Origin: Acholoe squamosa
Lineage: Eukaryota; Annelida; Polychaeta; Phyllodocida; Polynoidae
Assembly: GCA_949317995.1 (NCBI GenBank)
Contig: OX439036.1
Coordinates: 84,512,420-84,576,419, forward strand
Length of the DNA: 64,000 nucleotides
Direction of reading: 5' to 3'
In this document: piece by piece, positions 13,142-24,290 of the stretch
Layout: the number at the start of each line of letters is the position of its first letter
Position numbering within the stretch: the first letter of the stretch is position 1
Program-made: the position numbers and the translations under genes
The notes under the pieces: model-generated
Seen by the model: only the letters and a program-made list of their open reading frames with translations
Databases searched by the model: none
Told to the model about the DNA's origin: nothing

Positions 13142-13213
13142 TTAATGTCACTGGTGCATTACATAACCCAAACGGCATAACATTATATTGGAATAGTCAA
13201 ACTTGACTGAAAA
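13142..13213. repeat. 72-bp duplicate of part of the Gypsy fossil
   Basis: A segment containing ATGTCACTGGTGCATTACAT is a near-exact direct copy of about 12584-12655. It sits 0.55 kb away, just outside the recognisable pol region. The high similarity suggests a recent local duplication or a second element fragment. Confidence 0.85.
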
Positions 13214-13316
13214 GACAGCCTACTTGTTCAATATTGAAATGGTATATCCTTACCGTATTATTGAGCCGTACCCTATATTAGTTACATGCTTGGTGTTGTG
13301 GTAAATCTTGAGTGTT

Positions 13317-13322
13317 TTAATG
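13317..13322 (-). promoter_or_regulatory. Possible polyadenylation signal of the Cys-loop receptor gene
   Basis: ATTAAA on the minus strand about 190 bp after the stop codon is a common variant signal. The placement is plausible, but this AT-rich sequence gives such hexamers often by chance. Confidence 0.25.
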
Positions 13323-13510
13323 ATTAAAACTTCACTTTTTCTTCAGAGGGGTCATTGGTAAATCTTTAAGTATAAACACTTTTAGTAAATGCCAAAGATA
13401 ACAAAAACCATCAAGTCTGAAGGCAATATTTGTATTATGTAAGTCAAGTGGAATATCATCAGAGTACAATGCAATGCATTTAATTTGATACAAGGGCACG
13501 GGTGGTACCT

Positions 13511-16500
13511 CTAGCGCGACTTTGGCCAGGGAAAGAGGACACCGAGGCCAATACCAACAGCAAGGCAATATGTTATAGCAAACAAACGATCCACAACAAC
13601 TGACAGATGCAGCCACTGTTTGCCGTTAGACACACTAGGTGAAATACACAACCTATTCAGCTCTTGCTTAATAGAGGTCACCTTCTGTGACACCTCCACA
13701 AGGTCACCTAGAATTGTGTCTATTATCGGATGGCACTGCGGACATTTTGACTTGATGGAAGTAAGTTCATTTGTTGTTGATGTTGTGGACGACTGACTTG
13801 TAACTGTTGTATGTGCCTCACCATACCAAGGAGTCAGGTTAAGGTCCATTTGGGTTTGATGGGCATGGGGAGGCACCAGAGGCTTGGGAGGAGGCAACAG
13901 TAATAGTGGTCCCAATACCTGTAACATCACCTAGAAAATAGGAAATATTTATATAGGAACAGATAAATACACTTATAGGATATCGATAAAATATGGACAT
14001 TGGATATTGTGCACATGTATTTTGAACTTAGTTTTATTATATAGTGCAGATATAAATAAATTCGGAAATCACGGCATTAATTAAAATACCTTGTTAATGC
14101 AAGGAGGTATAGTTGCTCCTGACTCTCCCCTCTTGCTAATGTTAATACTGATCACAGATAGAAAGATTGCTAGGATGATGAGTATACTGTTGAACCCATA
14201 GAACACCCCTGTAAAGAGAACGATCTCATCATAATAACAATTGTATAAGACGAAATAGACACCCCTAAGAATCAATGTCCTCGAGGGCACAAAATCTGGA
14301 AAATTCAGGAATAGTGAAACCTTGTCAATTCTAAGTATTTTTAAGTAGTAGAGTTCCAATCAAAACGTTGCCAAATCTGTTCTATAGTGTTCTTCATATT
14401 TATTGAGCATGTATCCTTTTGGCTTTCTTGAAATTATTCTGCATTAGTATGGTTGTGATTTGATACGATATTCCATAATACGACGGCGGATCATTACTAA
14501 CCTAGCTTGGGAAATGCTCCTGATGTTGGCGGTACTGTTGCTGCAAGAATTAGCATGAATACCACAAATGCTGAGAATAGGCTGTTACCTGGGAATTAAA
14601 GAGAATCAAGAAGAATTATGCTGATACTAAACTGTTGACAGAGGGAATAAACAAATCATAAGAAATGTATTAGATAGTTGATCTTTAAGAATTATTAACG
14701 CATGTCAGATTTCAGCCACAAATAACACCACAATATCTCAACAATAACTTGTTCGATATGAAAAAACCGTTGGCATATATATGCATACTGCATAAGACAC
14801 TATTCCAATTTAGAATGTTGAAGAGGAAATTGGTATCAACTAACCAAAAGCCAGTCTATCAGGCCGTGTGGGCGGTATGCAGAAGACGAGACAGCTCATG
14901 ACACTGAATACAATACAGGGAATGGTCAGAAGGAGAGCCATGAAGCCAGTACGTCGACGTAACGTCAGGGTCATGCGTAGTGACTTGCGCCTTGAATACA
15001 TGAGGATGACACCCAGCTCTCTTGGCTGTTTTACCTCCGCCGTCGTATTATGGACTATTTCCCATTCATCTAATTTACGGAAGTTGCCTAGATATGTGTC
15101 CAGGTCCAAAGGTGTGGACGTACCCTGTACAGTGACAATAAAAGCATAACCTTTACTATTTCTATCTGGTAACGTTTCAAGAAATTCATTAAATACTTTC
15201 AAAATCTTTTTCAAACTACAAAAAAAAAATCAGTTTCAAATAATTAAACATGAAAAGTATCGTCATTCGCTTCTAAAAAAATCCTACTGTGTTCCGAAAA
15301 GATGATTTGCAATTATAGAATATCATGAAATTGTTTCTTTACATAATAATAGAGTTGAGGGTTGAGGGCATTATCGCTGTAGGCTATGCTTTGAAACCAC
15401 ATGTCGCATGAGTACTCGTCCCACGGGTAGTCCTGAAGGGTGATCAAGCAAGGTACATCGAAAACTCGCAGGGGTGTCCAGAAAACGCGTCCGTCTGATC
15501 GCAAACTTAACAGTGCTTTGTTCTCTTCCTCTTCAATTGCTTTAGCACTGTGGATGGAGAAAAAGATTTTTCAATCAAAGAATGTTGAATTAGAAATCGT
15601 TAACCCTACGTGTATGGAGATGTTCAGTTAAAAGCAACAATAACATTTGCTTCTACTGATCATAAGACGTTACAAAAATGATACATCGTGTTAGGGTTGC
15701 ATATAATTCTTAATGAGGAGCATCTAAACTACCCCAAACACACAACTATGGTTGGCTTCACCGTAGGCCATTGCAAAAAGATTGGGATGTCGATTCTCAA
15801 TGTAACTAGCACACTTTTCAGTTCCCAGCAATTTTACTGCCTGAGAGACCGATTACCACCTTATACTCTAATGGAATTGACTTGCTCTGCATTAGACTGT
15901 GTTCCGAAAGGTTGGGGGAACCCAGTGCCTTCATTGGTTCCACCTAAACGCTTTCCATAACGGGTAGGCCAGGGAATTGGAGAAGGGAACTAGCTGGAAA
16001 TTAGTTCTTACTTTTTAAGCATTCATCAATTGACCACTTCTGAACCACTTCTGTGACCAATTACCTTTTGGTAACCCAACAGGGAATTAATTCCTTGAGG
16101 TCAGTGAGTTTCGTTTTGGGAATATGTGAAAGATTCAGTTCCCAATCTTTTGACAATTGCCTCCTGTGTTCAGTGACACGTCTGGATTTTTTTTTTTATC
16201 TGACCGAAACTACATATGATATACGTAGATGGATTTCGTTTTGCGACATCAACCTATTCATGTAGGTTTAAATGGTGACCTAACGTCCAATGTACAATGA
16301 GAATATTAGATAGGGATGAGAAATATTTATAAGTACCTATTGACTAAGGTGATATCTGGAGTCCAAATCATATGAATAGGCATGTATATGCGATTTATTC
16401 CACTATAATGGGAGGAGTTCCAAGTCAAATGTTCATCATACCACCGCTGTGCATTGGATAGAAAGAAAGAACATTAACCACACCAAATGACTGTATCGAC

Positions 16501-19500
16501 CCAACAACAGAGATTCTTACAATCCAGTGTATAATATACAACAACAGAGTCACCAATAGAGTATTCCCTTCACTTATATTGCTGTGATGTACGCAAGATA
16601 TACCCCAATATGTGAAAGGTAATGTGAGGAATAATCATGTTATTCTATCTTATTCGAGACTGGTCCCTTTTTCTATGCATGGGGCATATTAGGCAACAGG
16701 AGATGAACTCAATTGCGCACAAGACTGGTAAAAGTGTTTGACGCCAAGTTCAATACAGTCTCGAACGTCAACACTGTAAATTTACAGAACCTCCTTGGAT
16801 CTTTGTTTACAGAATGATTTTAGTGTAAGTCTATAGCAGAGATCCAACGTAATTATAATGCAAACTTTACTGTAATCTTGAACAATCAGAATTAGCATTA
16901 TAATAAAAATTTATTATAAAATGACAAAATATGTTGTAAATAACCAGAAAGTGTACTATTCATTTGCAAAAAAAAAATCAACTCTTTGTTCACAGTGTTA
17001 TCTGCTGTGTATTAACAACATTGATTACTACAAATAACATTATAGATAGATTGACGGGCATTGTTACTTTGATTCCAGCAAATATCACTGTATACTTATT
17101 TAAAAGGTAGTACATTTACAGCAGGATACTCAGGATACTCGAAGTCTACAGAAAATTCATAGTATGATTACAGCAAGAAATGACGTTTAGAGTGAAAGAA
17201 ATTACAGCTGGACATTGCTAGTTGGATGTGAGTAATTACTGCATGCAATGGTAAGAAAAAAGTATGGGTGCCTTGCTAACACCGAATGGAAAGGAGATAC
17301 CCCAAAAGTCAAAATGGAGTGCTGGTGCCTGCAGGTATTGTGGGCATATACCCGCAGGCCATGCCTAATGGCATTCCCCCCAGATTCTGGAGAGTAGATC
17401 ACTTGAACTCCACTAGATGGCAGTTTTAGATCTCTAATCACAGTCTATATATCCAAACATCTGTAAAGGAGAGACATGTGGACCCTTGGGGGTTAAAGTG
17501 TGCCCCCTTGTGAGTAAGTGCGATAGCTGGGGATGACATGGCCTGCCTGTATATGTCCCCAATATACGGGCAGGTAACCAGCCAAGTGCTATCGATTGAT
17601 AATGCAGTGAATCTACCTTATACATTACTTTGTTACAATTAATTGATACGCAATAGGGAATTAATGTGACTTACGTTGTGCACTGGCTCTGGGTCCTGCT
17701 TCTATGCTTTTCAAAAATGAATGGCACCATTCATGTCCACTAATGCAAAGCTAAAAGGGCAGACAGAGCAATTTCTAAACTGCATTCTGTTTCTTAACTT
17801 GAGTTCTACTCTCCTGCTCTGTTGACTAGAACTGGATAGGACAATTCAATACACTAATGCAATGGTACCATCCACCTCCAGTGCAACTCTCACTGGTATA
17901 TCCTTAGGGTCTCCTTTCTAAAGTGGATTTTGAATGACACCATTTGCCTTTGCGTTTCTTAAGTTGCTCCCTCCAAAATGGTTTAGTCATAATTTATTTT
18001 TATCTGAGCTCATTTAAGCCAACTACCTAAACCAAAATAAATAGAGCAAGAAGTACCACTGTTTCTAAACCTAGCTTTAGTCCCATCTGCTCCACTGACA
18101 AAGGCAAAATTATTGCTTTTCAAACAACTTTGTTGCCAACCCTTATAGGGGGATGGCAAAACTTTAAATAAGAGCAATACAAACAAAAACTTGTATGACT
18201 CATTTGATGATAGATGAAAAGCAATGATTATGATGGCACCTTCGCATGGGTGCTTCTTAAGTTGTCCTCTCCAGCTCTAGCCAATGGAGCAGTAGAATAA
18301 AACTCAAGTTACATGGATGGTGGCATTCAGGTATACAATTTTACTTCCACCAATGGAGCAGATGGGACGTAAAGCTATTGTTCTAGCCAAAGATTTAGAA
18401 GCAGTGTCACTTCTTGCTCTTTTAATTTGGATCTAACTAGATTGCTAACACCAAACTCGAACTGAGCTCTTTTGGATAGAGCAACTTAAGAAACATTATG
18501 GCACATGATACTATCCAAAGCCACTATAGAAACAGGCCCCTGTGTAGGAGAACCTGAGGATAGAGTTGGTTAAGTAAAGCCTTTGTATCATGATTGTAGC
18601 CTATATCTAATTTTGTTTTTAGAGGGTGGTTGGGTAAGGAGATAAAACAAAAAAAGGCTCAATTCTTTGCAGTTTAGACAACATGGTGTGCACAGTATTA
18701 ATGGTTCAACGAACACAAATACTTGCCCTTGCTTGTATCTTCGAACTAATGGAACTCTTGATGTAACAGAACTGCTCAACTTCTATGCATTGAATCTACA
18801 GTAGGAACTGCAAAGAGTTATCCAACCTTGCATACCATTGACCAGACCGTTGACCCTGGGTCAGCTAATATCTGCCTGTGTGTGCTCTCCACTCTGAGAG
18901 GACAGTCTGGGTAACATCCAAATGGACATCGAACACAATACAATACAACCCACCCTTAATGTGCACTGCAATTTCACTTAACCATATTTGCCCAATGGGC
19001 ACTGCATTACAAAATGTCATACCTATGCATAGGGTATATTGTGGAGAACTGTCTATATGCAGGCTCTATTCACGAACTGGATGATCCATTGCAACAGCTC
19101 CATAAATGTGAAATGGAATGCTAATCAAACCATTAGGCAAGACAATCTCTTTACTCAAACTTGCTCTGCATCCGATGTAGTCATTTATCAACTTGGAACA
19201 AACCCTGTACACTGTTAGAGGCTTCTACCGTTTTGTAGTTTATTCCAACTAGATATTGTTGAATCCTACTTACCATTCTAGGGGTAAGCGATATACGAAC
19301 GAGGGCCTCGTGCGTATAGTGGCACTATACGCACGAGGAAAAGGTGGTCACAGGACAGCACAAGGGGAGGGTGGTCACAGGACAGCACAAGGAAAAGGTG
19401 GTCACAGGACAGCACAAGGGGAGGGTGGTCACAGGACAGGACAAGGAAAAGATGGTTACAGGACTGAATGAGGGGAGGGTGGTGACAGGACTGCATGAGG

Positions 19501-21366
19501 GGAGGTTGGTTACAGGACAGGACAAGGAAAAGATGGTTACAGGACTGCATGAGGGGAGGGTGGTTACAGGACTGCATGAGGGGAGGGTGGTTACAGGACA
19601 GTAACATGAGAGGGTGGTCACAGGACAACGCTATAGTGAGGGTGGTTACAGGACAGAACGAGGAAGGGTGGTTACAGGACACACAATTCCTTGTGTTGTC
19701 CTGTGACCACCCCTTCCCCCAGTTGTCCTGTAACCACCCATTTTCCTTGTAGTCCTGTGACCACCTTTTTCTCGTGCTGTCCTGTAACCACCCCTGCCTC
19801 ATGTTGTCCTGTAACCACCCCCTCATGTTGTCCTGTCCTGTGACCACCCCTGCATCATGTTGTCCTGTAACCACCCCCTCATGTTGTCCTGTCCTGTGAC
19901 CACCCCTGCATCATGTTGTCCTGTAACCACCCCCTCATGTTGTCCTGTCCTGTGACCACCCCTGCATCATGTTGTCCTGTAACCACCCCCTCATGTTGTC
20001 CTGTAACCACCCCTGCATCATGTTGTCCTGTAACCACCCCCTCATGTTGTCCTGTGACCACCCCTGCATCATGTTGTCCTGTAACCACCCCCTCATGTTG
20101 TCCCGAGACCACCCCTGCATCATGTTGTCCTGTAACCACCCTCTCATGTTGTCCTGTGACCACCCCTGCATCATGTTGTCCTGTGACATCCTTTTCCTCG
20201 TGCATATATTGCCACTATATGCACGAGGAGCTCGTTTGTATATCATCGGCCCATTCTAGGCCTGTGAAGGTTGAATCCTACATAGGAAAAGTGCTTCAAC
20301 TATCTCTGCGATTTTGAATCTGTTGGGGTTTTGCGACCGCCATCATACATAAAGATTGCTTGTGTTCTATACACCCTAAGGTAGTTATATGTCTTGCGAA
20401 TTTGTCCAATAAACGCAACAGATTCAAAATAGCAGAGATATTTGGGGCATTTTTCGCCATGTGGGATTCGACCTTAAGGGCACCAGAGTACTGCAGCTCT
20501 AGAACGCCAAATCTTTGAATTGATACACCGTGATACACTCACCACTCTGCACCATGCGCTGATAGTAAGCCGACTATGTTGTGTATCTACCGCAATCTTT
20601 ACTACTCGTAGACCGAAGCTGACATCAAGGGATTCACTGGGTTGACTCACTGGTCGGACATACTTTCCAAACTTCTCAGCCCGCTTCATGAGATCGGCCA
20701 TCAGTTGTGGCTCTGGTGGAAGGCTGTCATGTCATAATGCAGAAAAGAGATAATGCATGCACTCAAAATACTCCCCCTTGGTTCCAATATTACAATGTAC
20801 AACGAAAAAAACAACAGAGACCAAACAGACCAAATATATACCTAATTTGAAGCTGCCTATTAGCTCTCAGATAGATATAATATTATATATCTAGCATTTT
20901 GTACGCCATGTGTACATGCAGTGTCATCAGATTCTCCCAGCCCAGCCACATATGTGTTCTAACCATTGGTTATGGAGATATTCATAGGGTGCTTTATATG
21001 CTGAAAACCCCACACTGGCAATGACATTTCAATATATATTCACCTATAGATACTGTCAAAATAAATGAAAGAGAGGAAAATCCGACGTATACCCTACCCA
21101 TTTCCATTTTCAGCATGTTATCTGAAACACACAACCTTTGGGGAAAATGAGTAGTGCTAAATACTCCCGGTGCATGGCAATCGCTGATAAAAAGGTGAGA
21201 ATCCACATTTTATGTCAAGTTAGTCATCTCAGGGTCGCTCTGTCAATAATGCTATATAGCTGCTAACTGAATCTACTCACCTACTCGTGTCTTCCCCTGT
21301 GGTGCTGTGAATTAAGCTGCTCACTACCAGCAGTGCACAAGCTGAGAAACGTGCAAAGGCCATCAT
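13511..21366 (-). CDS. Cys-loop pentameric ligand-gated ion channel (nicotinic-receptor-like), complete
   Basis: Predicted 522-aa plasma-membrane subunit. Exons on the minus strand: 21281-21366, 20543-20723, 16337-16446, 15343-15547, 14845-15205, 14502-14588, 14090-14208, 13511-13930. They total 1569 nt, all phases agree, and the 110-nt third exon matches the size of a conserved nicotinic exon. Domains: signal peptide (1 to about 24, MMAFARFSACALLVVSSL); ligand-binding domain with RWYDEHLTWN and IWTPDITL; Cys-loop at about 159-173 (PCLITLQDYPWDEYSC, exactly 13 residues between cysteines); M1 about 281-304 (LTIPC); M2 about 316-336 ending VPPTS, as in cation channels; M3 about 345-367; M3-M4 loop rich in proline, serine and threonine; M4 about 496-518. 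No vicinal cysteine pair is present in the C-loop, so it resembles a non-alpha subunit. The acceptor at 15205 lies past an earlier TAG and is the weakest junction. Transmitter unknown. Confidence 0.93.
15560..16330. other. Intron 3 of the Cys-loop receptor gene
   Basis: About 0.8 kb between the WTPDITLVN exon and the Cys-loop exon. No extra exon, RNA gene or paired repeat was recognised. A moderately GC-richer patch at 15,700-16,000 has an open frame of 90 codons on the plus strand, with no family resemblance. Confidence 0.5.
17690..18550. mobile_element. Degenerate foldback element in intron 2 of the channel gene
   Basis: Inverted words pair across a centre near 18200-18230. GAGCAAGAAGTACCACTGTTTCTAAA (18047-18075) pairs with the reverse complement near 18396-18424; CATCTGCTCCA pairs with TGGAGCAGATG (18355-18365); and TTTCTTAAGTTGCTCC pairs with GAGCAACTTAAGAAA (18480-18494). 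Arms are eroded, so it is old. Outer edges are approximate. Confidence 0.55.
19339..19685. repeat. Minisatellite, left arm of foldback (unit about 27 bp)
   Basis: About 12 imperfect units with the core GGTGGTCACAGGACAGCACAA, alternating AGGAAAA and GGGGAGG linkers. The open frames on both strands are repeat artefacts. Confidence 0.9.
19690..20195. repeat. Minisatellite, right arm of foldback (24+27-bp dimer)
   Basis: Alternating 24-bp (TGTTGTCCTGTAACCACCCC...) and 27-bp (TGTTGTCCTGTGACCACCCC...) units form a 51-bp higher-order repeat. Several dimers are identical, showing recent amplification. It is the reverse complement theme of the left arm, so the transcript could fold into a long duplex. 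Confidence 0.9.
20267..20475. mobile_element. MITE of the AGGTCGAATCC family, copy a
   Basis: About 209 bp with inverted ends of roughly 60 bp: AAGGTTGAATCCTACATAGG on the left and CATGTGGGATTCGACCTT on the right, followed inward by ATCTCTGCGATTTTGAATCT and its complement. It lies immediately next to the large foldback and ends 68 bp from the 5' splice site of a Cys-loop receptor exon. Related copies lie at 48.9, 54.3-54.9, 55.73 and 56.24 kb. Confidence 0.8.
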
Positions 21367-21600
21367 CTGCAGCAAAAGCAAAATGTTACTTTTCTGAATG
21401 TATCCCAAAGCAACACAATATCATGTGAATGCATCTTAGCAGTACATGGATCTCAATGATTCAACGTGTATCTTAAATAAAATAAAATATTCTATAATTA
21501 TCTATAGAACACATTTAGGCTGGTTACACACATGGGTTCACTGAGATAATGCAATATTGGCTTATTCATGAGATATTGTGTTATTCATAAGGTATTGCGA

Positions 21601-21602
<2 letters not shown>

Positions 21603-21679
<77 letters not shown>
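21603..21679. repeat. (TA)n microsatellite upstream of the Cys-loop receptor start
   Basis: About 77 bp of uninterrupted AT/TA dinucleotides, beginning 237 bp upstream of the receptor start codon (minus strand), so probably within its promoter or leader. Confidence 0.95.
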
Positions 21680-21683
<4 letters not shown>

Positions 21684-23140
21684 GCCAGGGCAAACATTTT
21701 AGACCCTATACTTATTTAATGTTATATCAATTAATTATAAGGTCTAAAATGTTCCCCTTGATACAATGATCTCATACCCTTATATTTGGTGAAACAATAT
21801 AGTACTAGCCATAGAGAATCAATTAGGCTTAAGCAAGCTTCAGGAGCCACGTTTAGAAGTGTAAATGCAATTCTTTTCATAGCAGTAGCCCTGCAGGGCA
21901 GGCTCCTACTCTATGGGTTATACGTATTTAGTGTTACAACCCATCAGTCTCAATGTGTGTTTGTTTAGCAGTAGCATATTATTATGAAAAAAACTTAAAT
22001 AATCTTTTTATCTTGGTGCTACACAGCAGCAAAATAATAATTTACAATGATTGTACACTGGCAAAATACAACTTAAGATCCCTTTTATTTAGTATATAGT
22101 TACCCTTCCCCGTTCCACTTCTTAATAACCCAGGTAGCAAACATGGTGTGGCCCAAGTCTGGGCCATAGCGGGCTTCTGATGTGGGCCACACTGGGTTAA
22201 CACAGTGGGGGCCGATGGGTTTTGTCCTCTGCAAAGGGTCTGGGCCACACTGGGCTAAACGATTTGGGCACAGATCTGTTTGAAAGTGGGCTCACCGATT
22301 TGGGCTCAAAGTAAGTTTAACATCGGTTTTTGGTGTGGCCCAAAGTGGGCTGCCCGATTTGACGAAAAATTAGTGGTGACATGTTAAAAATTCTTTCTGA
22401 CAAATTTATCCAATATTTATTCTTTTTTTCCAAAAGTCAATGAACAACAAATCCTTAAGCTAATCTCACCCCCCCATCACCAAAGCAGTATTTATGCAAT
22501 ATCTACCTGAGTGGATGAGTGGAAAGGCAGAGCAGAACCATCCATTTGAATCAAACTCATTCAGCCAACACAAGGCACTTTGATTCATTAAAGTGAGATT
22601 ATGACCTCAATCTTCCCCCATTACTTCCCTATGTAGGAGCAGAGAAGAGAGCCTTCACGTTCATAATAACTGTACCTCTGATATCTGCTCTTGTTCCAAG
22701 TTCAGTGCAATAGAAATGGTGTTGCCATTCCACTACTACTCAGATGACCTTGATTTGCACTTTTGACTAGAAACATCTAAGTATTTACAGACTATGAGAA
22801 AGTCTGCACATTATTACTTCATATCTGATTTAGTAGTTTATTCCAGTTGTCCTATGTCTAAAACAAATAAGTTTTTGTATGGGTAGTAGAATTCTGCCTG
22901 GAGTGCTGTGAAACCACTTTGTAGTGAGTCTGCCATGGACTGGCCTACAGGGGCAGGGGATATTTTTGGTTTCTCAATTGCCTCTATATATAGTCCTCTT
23001 ATACCCGGCCAGGTGTGGGACCTGTTTGCCCCCACACCACAAATACACCTTGCAGGCCTACTAGTATAAAGAAAGATATGAAGCTGTTATTTCCAGGACT
23101 AGTCAGTGTTGCATTTTACATGAAATATCTGGATCCCTAC

Positions 23141-23953
23141 TTAGGCCTGTTTGGCCTACGAGTACACTGTATCGTAGGCCTGGTTTCCCCTTACAGCTAT
23201 GAGTCAGAATGCCTACCTTTACCACTTCACAGTCTCCAAACTCTGGGATGGTACCACCAAATGTTATACAGTTTGCTCAAATCACTTCCTAAAACACTTC
23301 TCTGCAAGCCTACCTTGTTGTCAGCATGTGTTATTAATCCCTTTCAATCATTTTTGGACAGTTATTGTCAGAATGGTTTTCAAACTTTCTTGTGGGAATG
23401 GCCATAAGAGGAAGTACTGCTCTGCACGCATGCAAGGGGAAGTTTTGCTTTTGGGGAGATGTGCATGGAGAGTGAGAAAGCACATGGCAATGTTTAAATT
23501 CTGACCAAGGTCACACATGGGCCATGTGGCATGGCCATGGGTCAGTGTTGGCAAGGTGGACATTGTTGACATCTGAGTCATTGTTGACATCCCCACATGT
23601 GGGATCACTCTCCTAACACAGTAGGTAACCCTTGCCAGTTACCAGCTTAGGGACCCCCCTTGCCCATGCTCCCTGAGGCACTTCCTGTCAAAACAAAATG
23701 GTGGTGGATTTAAAAGGCAGGGAGGTGATACATTCAACTTGGATTCTGACCAGCTACTAATTCAAGGTAGTACCAGGAATTTATTTGATAATACCAAGCC
23801 CCAGATCATTATGTGTAGATGCCAACAGTATAAAGAGGGAAACTGAAAAGGGGACCAGCCACACTTTACAGGCTCCTCAATTGTCAGCCCATTACCCAAA
23901 CCAGAACCCAGAAAATCTATTGTCTAGGTTCGTAACAGAACTAGATCCCTACT
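23141..23953. other. 812-bp segment present only in copy A, bounded by GATCCCTACT
   Basis: The words at 23132-23141 and 23944-23953 are identical 10-mers. The 49.4 kb copy has the sequence with a single such word at the junction. This fits either an insertion with a 9-10 bp target duplication or a deletion between short repeats in the other copy. No inverted ends or known domain are seen inside. Confidence 0.7.
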
Positions 23954-24007
23954 ATGAACCTACCTGTGTATTAATGATATAGGGAAAGTGGGACTACCTA
24001 TCTCCTA

Positions 24008-24290
24008 CAGCAGTGGTGGAGGGAGGGGAGGGCAGGGCAAGGCAGGGCAGGGCGGGGTAGGGTGAGAGGAGGCCAGGGCAGGGTAGGGTAGGGTGAGGGC
24101 AGGGCAGGGCAGGGTGAGGGCAGGACAGGGCAGGTGAGGGCAGGGGATGGCAGGGCAGGGTGAGAGGAGGGCAAGGGAGGGCAGGGCAGGGTAGGGTGAG
24201 GGGGAAAGGGTAGGGCAGGTTGAGGGGAATGAGGAGGAGATGGGAGGGGTAGGGGATGGATAGGGGAGGTCAAAGAAAAGAGGGAGAGGG
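24008..24290. repeat. Purine-rich GGGCAGG minisatellite
   Basis: Plus strand is almost wholly purine with GGGCAGGGCAGGGTAGG-type units; many runs of three or more G at short spacing could form G-quadruplexes. The array belongs to copy A and matches the longer C-rich array at 50130-50620. Proline/serine-rich open frames on the minus strand are repeat artefacts. Confidence 0.92.

Larger units (their letters stand above)
19289..20248. mobile_element. Large foldback element with terminal hairpins and inverted minisatellite core
   Basis: Ends are inverted repeats: CGATATACGAACGAGG on the left, the reverse complement of a near match on the right. Each end holds its own palindrome: 16-bp perfect arms at 19306-19321 and 19323-19338, and arms with one mismatch at 20196-20211 and 20213-20228. 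The left half is a tandem array with GTGGTCACAGGACAGCACAA; the right half is the same theme reversed, with TTGTCCTGTGACCACCCC. A 10-bp direct repeat CCATTCTAGG lies 6 bp outside the left end and 2 bp outside the right end, a candidate target-site duplication of the 9-10 bp size typical of MULE-like foldback elements. It lies in intron 2 of the Cys-loop receptor gene. No transposase. Confidence 0.8.

Noticed and set aside
19278-20317. Several 80-200 codon open frames with VTGQHDAGV or CCPVTTPS repeats
   Set aside because: Artefacts of the minisatellite arms; overlapping frames on both strands with no start context or unrelated sequence.
23015-23407. A 130-codon open frame in the large element as a transposase
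   Set aside because: No DDE/D or other motif, ends in copy-specific sequence, and is absent from the second copy.
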